A stretch of DNA of 64,000 bases. Origin: Primula veris (lineage: Eukaryota; Streptophyta; Magnoliopsida; Ericales; Primulaceae). Position numbers and translations under genes: made by a program. The notes beneath the pieces were generated by a model. It saw only the letters and a list, made by a program, of their open reading frames with translations, was not told the DNA's origin and did no database searches. The stretch lies in NCBI GenBank assembly GCA_963682055.1, contig OY821750.1, positions 11,720,501 through 11,784,500 on the forward strand, given 5' to 3'. Position 1 is the stretch's first letter. Each line of letters opens with the position of its first letter. This document shows positions 47,971-64,000 of this stretch, piece by piece.

Positions 47971-50492
47971 GTCACTGTGAATGCAAATATAACTTCTAAT
48001 ACAGAAGAAGAAACTTTGGGTTTCGACAATGACGAAGTAAATGATGTAGAAGTACATGATTTGGAGATCAATGATTTTCAAATATCAAAAAATGATACAT
48101 AAGTATCAAATGTACCAGCAGTTGGTATGTCTTTCAAAACACTTGAGGAAGCACACAAATATTATGAGGATTATGGTCGACGAAATAGTTTTTGGATTCG
48201 AGTTAAAACTACTAGCAAAAGACCAGGAACATGTGAAGTGATTATTAAACAATTTGTTTGTGTTAGAGAAGGAAAACATGTTCCCAAAACTGACGAAGAC
48301 GGTGAGGTAGATAATGAGAATGTTGAAAATAAAAACAAAAGAAAAAATAGAAAATGTTCAACGCTTAAAACTGAGTGTAAGGCTCAAATGCGAGTTAAGA
48401 AATAATTGGATGATGAATGGAAAATAACAGTGTTCGAAGTGAGTCACAACCATTCAATGATCTCTCCAAAAAAGAGAATGAAAATGGGATCAAATCAATA
48501 CTTGCCTAAAGCAGTTACGGTATTGACCGAAGCATTTCATAAGTAACACATCAAAATTTCAAAAATTAATTCGGTTTTTGGTGGGGAGCATATGGGATTT
48601 GATAATAGACGGGTCTATAATGCATTGAGTAATGTGAAATTTAAGAACTTAGATGTGGGAGATGCACAATCAATGATGTTATATTTTCACACTAAAAAAG
48701 CACAAATTCCATAATTTTTCTATGATATCCAAATGGATGACAATATGAGGGCGACAAATTTCTTTTGGGTGAATGCTCAATCTCGTATGGCGTATTAATA
48801 TTTTGGAGATGTAATTTGTTTTGACACAACATATCGAACAAAAGTATGAAATGCCTTTTGCCCCGTTCACTGGAGTGAATCACCATTGACAAACAATACA
48901 ATTCGGATGTGCACTTTTACAAGATGAGACAGATGTTACATTTACATGGTTATTTGAGGCGTGGCTTAAAGCAATGGGGGGACGTCCTCCACTTGCAATA
49001 ATCACAGATCAAGACTTGGCTATGAAGGAGCAATTGCATGTGTCTTTCCTAATGCATATCATTGTCTATGTATTTGGCATATTCAAAAAAAATTCCTAGA
49101 AAAACTGTCCCATGTGTACTATAAGAAATCAAAGTTCAAGAAAGAGATGAAAAGTTGTCTTTGGTTCACATATAAGGTAGAGGATTTTGAAGAGAGATGG
49201 ACAACAATGATAACGGATTATGGTCTAGAAACTAACGATTGGTTACAACAATTGTATACTATTCGTAAATCGTGGGTTCCTGTTTATAACCGTGATAATT
49301 TTTTTGCCGGTATGAATACTACCGGACGTAGTAAGGGAATCAATTCATTTTTTAATGACTTTGTCACGTGGGAAACAACTCTTAGTGAATTTGTCGTCAA
49401 GTATGACCAAGCTTTGAAGAGGATCAATGAAAGGGAAAATCATGAAGATTTCATATCCGAACACAAGTCTCGGATTGTTAAGGGTAACGAGTATTTGTTG
49501 AAACATGCAGCAAGTATTTATACTAGAAATTTTTTCAACAAATTCAAGTTGGAGATGGACGAAGCCTTTAGTTTTATACTCAAAGAAAATAAAAACATAG
49601 GCGGATTAAAATCATACACACTGACCTCAAGGGATTACGAAACTCAAAAATTCATCGTCACTTTGGATTCAAAAACCTACGGAGGTATGTTTTTAACTAT
49701 AAACTTGTTTAAATTTATATCTTGTAGATTTTATTCTATAGGTCTCGCTTTTTATTTATTATTGTTCGTTGTCATCTTTACAGGTAAATGTGAATGCAAA
49801 AGTTTTGAGTTTGTAGGAATATTGTGTAGGCACATTCTAAAGGTGTTTGTTTGGTCACACATTGATGTGATACCTGAGCATTTCATTTTGTCGTGATGGC
49901 GTCAAAAAGCCAACAAATTTAGATTTTCATCAGATCTGGTGCAAAACGATGGAAAGGAATAGACAGATGTTTTGAGACTTGGCCATATGTGTCAAGAATC
50001 AACTAAAATTGCTTGTTTGGCTTCAAAATCGGAAGAAGCTTACAAATTTTACATAGAGACTATGAAATCTCTTTCTGATAATATCCTAAAAATCTGTAAT
50101 TCTATGCGTCATTCTATCAATGAAACCAATGTTTTGCATTCAAATGCACCAACTCAAAGTGTGCTTTTGGATCCGAATGTCTCTCAAACTAAGGGAAGGA
50201 AGAAAGACAAAAATGAAAAAGGGACCAAACATGATAGTTCAAACGCAGAAAGAATTAAAAGTGGTATTGAGTTGTCAACAAAGAAGAAAAGAATGTGTCA
50301 AAAATGTAAAGAGTTTGGACATGATGGGAGAACTTGTCCTCAAAATCCAAAGAGTAAAAATTACGCAGGTGATCGAGTAAAAAATTTATTTTTTATTTAA
50401 TTTATTTCATCATATTTTTTTCCGTATATCACTTGGTTTATGTCTTTATATCATTTGCAGGAGTGGATCATAAAGAAGAAAACCGAACATGA
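47971..50492 (+). pseudogene. FAR1/FHY3-type MULE transposase (FRS-like), disrupted
   Basis: The order of domains is that of FAR1-related sequences. A FAR1 DNA-binding domain comes first (GMSFKTLEEAHKYYEDYGRR with basic and Cys residues to about 48405). A MULE transposase core follows at about 48560-49120 with in-frame stops (DVICFDTTYRTK, AITDQDLAMKE). The open segment 49114-49896 holds the C-terminal core (FFNKFKLEMDEAF) and a SWIM zinc finger (CECKSFEFVGILCRH). Last is a CCHC knuckle (CQKCKEFGHDGRTC) at about 50290-50335. Two introns keep GT-AG sites: 49685-49783 and 50369-50460. At least five stops or frameshifts lie between 48100 and 49100, so this copy cannot make a full protein. It could be a MULE transposase or a decayed domesticated FRS regulator; the flanking inverted repeats favour the former. 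Confidence 0.85.
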
Positions 50493-51896
50493 GAATGCTA
50501 TTCCGTTTAGAAGATGATGAAAGCAGGAGTCCGTGAAAAAGCTGGTTCAAGATGGTTTTATCATTCACTAGTTTTTTTTTGTTTTTTGGAATTCTATAAA
50601 TATGAACTTGCATTGTTATGAGACATGTTTTTGATGTAAAAAAAATTCTTGAATACGGTATTTGGTGAAGACGATTTATTTTTGTACTTTTATAAAGTTC
50701 TAGTTAGCTGATTCTGGCAACAATGAGGTGGTTTTTCTTGATTCTTAGTGTGGTTGTTTAGCTCTACCTATAACCCGTGATTGCAAGTCATTTTCTTAAG
50801 GAAAATCCCTTCTTCTTGTTGCTGCTAGCAAGCTCCGTTTGAAGTTTAAAGCTTGTGCTAGAGTTTGAGAGCGGTGTCGATTTTTTTCTTCTCACGAATT
50901 GCTTCAAACTTGTCAAAGTTTCAATAACATAAAACATTAAAATCATATTGTCATTGTAGAAGCATATCTTGAAATATTCAGCACAAAATATCCAATCTTA
51001 TAAAGATGCGTACAAAATCTTATAACGAGCACGAAATATCCAATCTCTATTGTCACGAAATATATCTCAAATTATAGTAATAAAGTTTATAAAGATACAT
51101 ACACCTACATTCTTCAAAAATAAATAAGCTTAACTTTACATTAAAAAAAAAATACTTTTTGCAGAAATATCATTGAACCAAACGGCAACAAATTGCCCTT
51201 TTATCAACTTGATCTTCAACGTCAACAACGGATTGATCCTTTAACCACCTTGGTGTAATTTTTGTAGGGTCCAAAGGCGACTTTTTACTAACATAACATT
51301 CCTCGAGGAGTTTTGTTAGATATCCTGATATAGCATTTTTCTTGATACTTGTTTCTTCAATTTGCAGCAAAGTAATCCATCTTGGCATCACCATATTCGT
51401 ATAAATAATAACGCCAACTATAATTGCAAGAGGGTATGCATGAATTGATTATAATTCCTACAACACACGAGCCATCAGAACTGCTATAAGTTGAAATCGG
51501 AAACTCAAATATATTAACAATGTTTCATAAGAAACACGCCAATAACTTTGCAAAAATAAAATCCAAAAACCACTACTGCAATAATTCAAATCTGTATAAG
51601 TGTTCTTGCTGTGATTTCTTACTTCATTAGATCTGAGGGGCATATAAACAAATGAGCCATTTAGTTTTAACTTTTGATCAAAATTAGTCTTCAGGACTTG
51701 ATACACAAATTTAAGACAAATGTTTAGTTTGGTCCTTTCATAGTATGTTCCTAAAATCAAATGTTTAAAACTCCATGATAACATCTTGTGAATCCATTAT
51801 TTCAACAAGACAATAGGTACCTGGATCCAATAGTTAGAATCAAAACCTATCTTATTACAAAAAAAAATCTCCCAAAGCATAAATGAATTTTTTTAA
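50493..51896. other. 3' part of the MULE-like element, no recognised gene
   Basis: Two minus-strand open frames (51170-51394, 74 residues; 51458-51784, 108 residues) face the transposase. Neither resembles a known family. They could be remnants of a second, convergent MULE gene or chance frames. Confidence 0.45.
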
Positions 51897-52180
51897 TGTG
51901 AGGTCCTCCAATTTTTTTTATCAAAAGAACATACTAACAATGAAAATTTGATTGTTTAATATAAAGGTAACAACCGAAAAGTTTTGACGCAACATAGTAA
52001 AAACCATATATTAATTAAACCTAGATCATCCTGATTTTAGAACAATAAAAACATGAACCCTAATATCATCATTGGATTATAATCCAATCGAACACTTAAG
52101 GTAAAAGCCATATATTAATTAAACCTAGTTCATCCGATTTTAGAACAATAAAAACATGAACCTTAATATCATCACTGGTT
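51897..52180 (-). repeat. Right long terminal inverted repeat of the MULE-like element (with a partial duplication)
   Basis: 51897-52085 is the inverse complement of blocks in 47626-47955. Part of it is repeated at 52107-52180 (AAACCTAGTTCATCC, GAACAATAAAAACATGAACC). The outer end runs into a MITE fragment at 52184, so the exact element terminus is unclear. Confidence 0.75.
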
Positions 52181-52183
52181 TAG

Positions 52184-52365
52184 TGACATGTTTTGAAATT
52201 ACGGTAAAAAATAAAAATTTAAAACATATCATTATACATTTCGGAAAAAAAAACATGAAGTATATTTGTGTTACCGTCGTGAAACTATGGAGATTTGTAT
52301 TAATCAAATCTTGATTTGGAGCGCTTCTAAAAAAAATGTCCAAGTTGGTGTTTAAGTTGATGTCC
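52184..52365. mobile_element. Partial foldback MITE copy beside the MULE repeat
   Basis: It starts TGACATGTTTTGAAATTACG and ends TTAAGTTGATGTCC. It holds the centre and right arm of the family but not the left arm. It abuts the MULE inverted repeat directly. Confidence 0.7.
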
Positions 52366-52697
52366 ATGTAACATCTCGCGTATCATTCTATTATAATAAG
52401 CCAACCCAGAGAAATGAGTCTGTCTAATTTTGCCCAATTTTTTCAAAAATACCCTCGCTATGTTTTAATAATTACCAATATAGATAATCTAATTAACTAA
52501 CAATTTGTTCTCCCTATATTTTCCTAATTACGGATGTAACCTAAATTAATTAACAATTCGTTTTAACCTGCATAACTACAATAAATGATACCAAATCTGA
52601 ATATTATGTTCAAAATAAAATATATTACGAGATTTATATCATTACGCGTCTCACACGCAACGCGTGTGTAAAATTTACTAGTATATATATAAACTTA

Positions 52698-52997
52698 GAC
52701 ATTAACTTGGACATTTTTTTTGCAAAAACGTTCCAAATCAAGATTTGATTAATGCAAATCTTCATGGTTTCACGACGGGAACACAAGTATGCATCTGGTT
52801 TTTTTTTTTTTTGAGATTTATAATGACATATTTTGAATTTTTAAATTTTAACATAATTTTCAAAACATGTCATTATACATCTCGGAAAAAAAACAAGACG
52901 TATATCTTGTGTTCCCGTTGTGAAACCGTAGGGACTTGCATTAATCAAATCTTGATTTGGAGCATTTTTGCAAAAAAAAAACGTCCAAGTTGATGTC
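52698..52997. mobile_element. Complete foldback MITE (about 300 bp)
   Basis: Arms of about 100 bases at 52698-52795 and 52900-52997 are inverse complements, sharing CAAATCAAGATTTGATTAATGC with few changes. The centre is itself palindromic (AATGACATATTTTGAA... and ...TTCAAAACATGTCATT), so the whole element can fold on itself. Two partial relatives lie at 43908-44644 and 52184-52365. The flanks are TA-rich, hiding any target duplication. Confidence 0.8.
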
Positions 52998-53224
52998 CAT
53001 ATAATGTATATGTAAGTTTTATACGAAACTTATAAGTTACATTGTTCTAGAATTGGTTCAACATTATATAATACATTCCAAATTTCTTTTAATTCAATAA
53101 TTTTATTTACATATTTTATATAAGTTCTGAACAAAAAATTACAAAAAAAGGAAATTATAAAAACAAAACAAATAAACAACAATTATAATTTTGAAGAAAA
53201 AAAAAATTACTAACATAAAAAGAA

Positions 53225-53430
53225 TAAGTTGGTTAAAACCGAAATATCCGAAGACCGAAAACTGCTTGACCAGTCGCTTATCTGGATACCGGACGGTTAT
53301 TCTGCCTAGTTTTTTTCTCAAAAAACCCGTCCGAAGATTTTACCCAAAGATAACCGAAACCGACCCGACCGAAAACCCAAAGTTTTGGCCTTGGGTGGGT
53401 GGTCAAAATTGCCAGCCCTAGCCCTTCGTA
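53225..53430. mobile_element. hAT-like terminal fragment
   Basis: It is rich in ACCGAAAACTG and CCGACCGAAAACCC motifs and ends CAAAATTGCCAGCCCTA, a form close to hAT ends. Only one end is recognisable. It lies 280 bp beyond the stop codon of the CDPK gene. Confidence 0.4.
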
Positions 53431-53711
53431 ACCCTTGGCCCTCTAATGCGGAATACACCACTAAATGACTTTGAAATACAAAAAAGTTTGAATAAACCAG
53501 GAAAGAAGCAAAATATAATATAAATAATAAACAACAAAATTGTAATTTCTCTGGGCAATTGTATACAACAGTCATGGAACAGGTATAAGGTAGGGCAAAA
53601 AACAATTCAAGTAGATCTCGCATAGTGTTCATTAAAACAGTCGACGCAACACGATCCATATTATACAATTAATTATGACAAAAAAATAGACCCTGGGCAA
53701 AGCATACGATG

Positions 53712-60507
<6,796 letters not shown>

Positions 60508-60751
60508 TACTCTATTCTACTTGCATTTAAGATCTAACTAAGTTTTTGATCAACTCGATCTAACTAATACACAATATAGTGACTAAGTCAAACACACCAT
60601 CAGCAGGTCAAAATTCGACGAAAATTTCGAAATAAAGATTAGAATTTTACCTTGATAAGTGAACTATAGAGAATTTCCCAAGAACATACTAAATGAGTAA
60701 TCTCCTTGAAGCAAGCGGAACTAACAATGAACAAGAGAAAAAAAAAAACAC

Positions 60752-61110
60752 TAAAATGAAAATAGGAAAAGGGAACTCAAAAGATGAAACAAACCCAATA
60801 AAGACAAGGATAAAGTAAGAGAGTTTTCATATGGGTTTTATGTAAAAATGTATATTAAGATAAAAAGGGGAAAGAAAAGAAAAGAAAGTCAAAGATTGGA
60901 TCTTTTTATTGCAAGAAAATAAAATAAAAAATGGACTAAAATAAAAATAAGAAAAAGGGAATTCAAAAGATGAAACAAACCCAATAAATAAAAGGATAAA
61001 GTAAGGGAGTTTTCATTTGGGTTTTGTGAAAAAATGAATAATAGTAATTGGATAAAAAGGGAAAAGAAAGAAAGTCAAAGAATGGATCTTTTTATTGCAT
61101 TTAAGGTTTA
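60752..61110. repeat. 186-bp tandem duplication upstream of the CDPK gene
   Basis: CAAAAGATGAAACAAACCCA occurs at 60778 and 60964, and the following 140 bases are also repeated (GGATCTTTTTATTGCA near the end of each unit). The array lies 245-600 bp upstream of the start codon, in the likely 5' UTR or promoter. Confidence 0.85.
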
Positions 61111-61398
61111 AATAATAAGTTGAGAGACGAGATCAGAATGACAGCTTAGGAAAGTGCTTAGGAAGTGGGAAATAGCCGACTATATATATCAATATATATA
61201 TATATATATATATATGGAGAGATATTAGGATATTTGTAAGATATATAGATTGGTCCTATCTAATGTAATGAGTTGATTACTTGTGAAAGTACAAATAGTA
61301 CTAAGTCACTGAGTTGCTTTTAATTGTGTTAAACTACATAAATACACACATAGTTTCAACATAAATCATGTTTGCTCCTATATTTTAAATGAACAACT

Positions 61399-61735
61399 AA
61401 TACTCCATCCGTTTTAATTTATTTGTCCATTGTCGAAAATCCAACTCTTTAAATATCCAAATCTACCCTCACCGTTGTTCGAGAATATGAGGAAAAATAC
61501 TTATTTGAGAACCTTAAAACATGAATAGTAAAAGTAAATGGATGGCTGAAATTTGATATTTAACCTTTTTTAAGTAAATTTACAGTATAATTGACTCTTG
61601 TAATAGAAAAATTTCGAGGACAAGGATAAATATGTAAAAGTGTATAACAACTATTTTAAAAAACTGGACAAGTAAATCGGAACAATCCAAAATGGAATAA
61701 TGGACAAGTAAATAGTAATACATGAAGTAGTTTTC
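61399..61735. mobile_element. Stowaway-like MITE (degenerate)
   Basis: It begins TACTCCATCCGTTTTAATTT, close to the common Stowaway end. Phrases of the form GGACAAGTAAAT near 61668 and 61704 are inverse to TTTATTTGTCC at the left. The right end lacks a clear GGAGGGAGTA, so the border is approximate. Confidence 0.5.
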
Positions 61736-62427
61736 AAGGTTTTGGAGCACTTGGAGCGTTGTGGTTTTTTTTTGGTGGAAATTAAGTAGAACTTATTGAA
61801 AAATAAGCACATGAAAGTTAGAAATAAAAAAAAAACATATTGCAGGCGAAAATAGCGACATATCTTGTTTCACGAAGCCTTAATTGCAGACACCATGGCG
61901 ACAAGTTCCCCTTTTAATAACATATTTTTGTCATTTAGTAACAAATTTGTCCATCCTTGTTTGAAACATTATAGTGAATTTCAAAGTCCAAAAAATGGAA
62001 TACATTAGAGGACTGGTCTAGAAGAACGGAAAAAGAAAATGTACATTTATTCGGTACAAAAATTTGATCTAAAAATTCATCCTAAAAAAAATATCAAATT
62101 AGTTGTCTTTATTTGATTTCAAAGGTAAACTAGGTTTCTTCTAATTAAATTTTTAGTATCATGTGTTAAGAGTATGAACACTAAAACAAATTTCTAATTA
62201 TAAAAAGAAATATTTAGGAACCAAATCCATCATTTGTTTTAACTGTTTAAATTTAAAAATATGTGGACCAAATCGTTACTTTATGTAAGTGTTTGAGAGT
62301 TATATAGGCCAACTAAATATTTAATCCAAAATATGAAACCAGTAATATATATTAATCAATTTTATCAAGAAAAGCGCGTTCTGGTCTGAAATCCAAATCC
62401 CTAAATTTTCGTCCTATTGTTTTGCTT

Positions 62428-62715
62428 CTCTTATGTCACTAAATTTTAACTGCGGTTACAGTAAATTTTACTCTCTTTTTTTGGGGGTTGTAAGAAAGTA
62501 TACATTCGACTTTTGTAAATGAAAACACATCTTCTATGTATCCATTATGTTTTGGAAAAACTACCTCTCTTATGTCACGTTAAATTTCAACTGTGGACTC
62601 GTGGTTATAGTAATTTTTACTAATTTCAATTTTCTGGGGTAAGAAAGTATACTTCGACCTTTATAAATGAAATAACATCTTCTATGTATCCAATTTTATT
62701 TTTTTTAAAAACTAC
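62428..62715. repeat. Imperfect tandem duplication, about 138-bp unit
   Basis: Each unit begins TCTCTTATGTCAC and contains GTAAGAAAGTATAC and CATCTTCTATGTATCCA. The units differ by several substitutions and small indels. Confidence 0.75.
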
Positions 62716-63468
62716 ATCAACTTTTTTTTGTTTGAAATTTACATCTCCCCTTTTTGGTGTTACGACCTTTTGATTGTTAGAAGGATTAATGAGCAAGAAC
62801 CATCTTACTTTTCATTATTTCCTTCTTTTAAACCTGAAAATATTATTTTCATTCTTCATACGTTCTAGTTCTTCACTGGTCTTTTACACAGATCTTCTTG
62901 TCTTTCTAGAATACATTTATGACCCCTTTCTAGTACTGACTAAAAACCCTTGTAAGCATGGAATATATTGAAGACATAATTTAATTTCAAAGTAAAATTC
63001 TTAACTCTCTTGCAACCAACAAGCAGTGGTTCTAGGAAAAAATGAACCCAAAAAGCTACCATACCAAAATGTAACAGAAAAAGTCGTTCTGTGTACACGT
63101 GCAAGAAGAGTTAAAACCATCGGGCTCGTCATTTGCTAGAATATAAGAACATGCGATTAAAACTAGATACAACAGTAATTGTTTTACAGATTCTTGCTAG
63201 ATATACTGAAAGCTAACACTACTTTAAATAAAACAAGACTTCATGATTGTATAAACAAGAAAACCCTGTTAATCAACACAATATTAGGTTAGATATCATC
63301 CTCGCCTTCCGTTCAAAGTCCATTCTTCTCAGGTGCTACATGAGTCACATTTCCAAGAAGAAACACCGTGCAGCTCCGCTTTTTATTGGAGATGTGGTAA
63401 TAACCATATAAGTTACACAAAGTGAAAACACCTTAAGAAGTTATGTTCTTAAGGATAAATTCACTTCC

Positions 63469-63678
63469 TCAACATGCCACTGCTATTTCTGGCTGAGTCT
63501 CAAGATTATCTTCGATTTCTGGCTGGCTCTGCAGAGTATTATCGGATTCAACAAGCAAGGGGCTTTTCTGGAATTCATTTCGTAGCTGCCCACAAGCAGC
63601 ACTTGCATCAAGACCCCGAGTCTGGCGTGTACTCGTGGTTATCTTACGAGATTCCAAGGCAGCTGCAAAAGCAAGCAC
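63469..63678 (-). CDS. rlmN-like: RlmN-like radical-SAM rRNA methyltransferase, last exon (partial gene)
   Basis: A 210-bp terminal exon reads from an acceptor TTTGTAG (63679 onward) to a TGA at 63469-63471. The segment TRQTRGLDASAACGQL matches the conserved C-terminal motif of RlmN enzymes (TRG-x-D-x-x-AACGQL), whose family methylates C2 of A2503 in large-subunit rRNA using a radical-SAM centre. In plants such proteins are usually organellar. The CX3CX2C cluster and the catalytic cysteines must lie in exons beyond the right edge. A plant-specific acidic tail (QPEIEDNLETQPEIAVAC) follows the motif. Confidence 0.8.
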   Translation of the reverse strand: MLAFAAALESRKITTSTRQTRGLDASAACGQLRNEFQKSPLLVESDNTLQSQPEIEDNLETQPEIAVAC

Positions 63679-64000
63679 CTACAAAAATACAATATGATTA
63701 GGTCAAAAAATCTATAATTGATCAGTTTACAAAAAAATAAATAAAACATTTAAGAGGCACAGGAATGGAACTGGAGTATTGTTTCTCAACTATGAACGAC
63801 ATCCAAGCAAAGATAATAAAAACTACATTTCTCCAATAGTATTCTAGTGACAACATAAGTAGAGATAAACACACGAAACTTGACAGTAGTCATCCGAATC
63901 TAAACTTTAAAAGTGACATTCTTTTAAAAGGATAACGAGGTTTTGTATAACATTAACAGGTTACTTACCGATAAAAAATAGCGTTTCTCAACTATGAACC
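63679..64000 (-). other. Intron of the RlmN-like gene, running off the window
   Basis: No further exon could be recognised up to the right edge. GTTTCTCAACTATGAAC occurs twice (near 63781 and 63983), a short repeat of unknown meaning. Confidence 0.5.

Larger units (their letters stand above)
61111..63290. other. Spacer between the CDPK gene and the RlmN-like gene
   Basis: A TA run lies at about 61179-61214, a Stowaway-like MITE at about 61399-61735 and a tandem duplication at 62428-62715. No further gene was recognised. Confidence 0.6.

Overview
This window looks like chromosomal DNA of a eudicot plant. It is AT-rich, its genes carry many GT-AG introns, and its proteins are typical of land plants. 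It is packed with plant retrotransposons, MULE and hAT elements and MITEs. Some features fit an asterid, but the family cannot be fixed from the sequence alone.

Three host genes can be supported, all on the minus strand. (1) A six-exon cationic amino acid transporter of the CAT6/CAT7 type (15931-26420, 585 residues, plasma-membrane APC permease). (2) A seven-exon calcium-dependent protein kinase of the CPK1/CPK2/CPK20 type (53712-60507, 589 residues, with a myristoylation/palmitoylation start, a kinase domain, an autoinhibitory junction and four EF-hands). (3) The last exon of an RlmN-like radical-SAM rRNA methyltransferase (63469-63678) whose other exons lie beyond the right edge. In both complete models every exon joins in frame, so both look intact. 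No operon-like link between them is expected or seen.

The rest is mobile DNA, often nested. From left to right it holds: a decayed minus-strand Copia element (1-3874) split by a Cassandra solo LTR that carries a 5S rRNA-like core (2731-3025); a complete, young but coding-defective Gypsy chromovirus of the Tekay/Del type (5462-14500, TSD TTAAT) whose two LTRs differ by one 184-bp U3 repeat; the CAT gene, whose 5.7-kb fifth intron hosts an hAT-like element and a MITE; a segmental duplication carrying hAT ends (27785-30768) around an unclassified LTR-like pair; a second Copia element (31416-39963, minus strand) with a rearranged Cassandra element in its 5' leader; a foldback MITE family, one copy of which is split by an hAT element; a 2.4-kb foldback element with A-rich and T-rich arms and a 21-bp minisatellite core (44698-47120); a FAR1/FHY3-type MULE transposase pseudogene flanked by long inverted repeats (about 47.6-52.2 kb); then the CDPK gene, a MITE-bearing spacer and the RlmN-like exon.

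The items most worth a second look are the foldback element at 44.7-47.1 kb, the MULE with long inverted repeats, and the two Cassandra loci, one of which has lost its 5S core by deletion between short direct repeats. All homology calls come from reading motifs; no database search was run.
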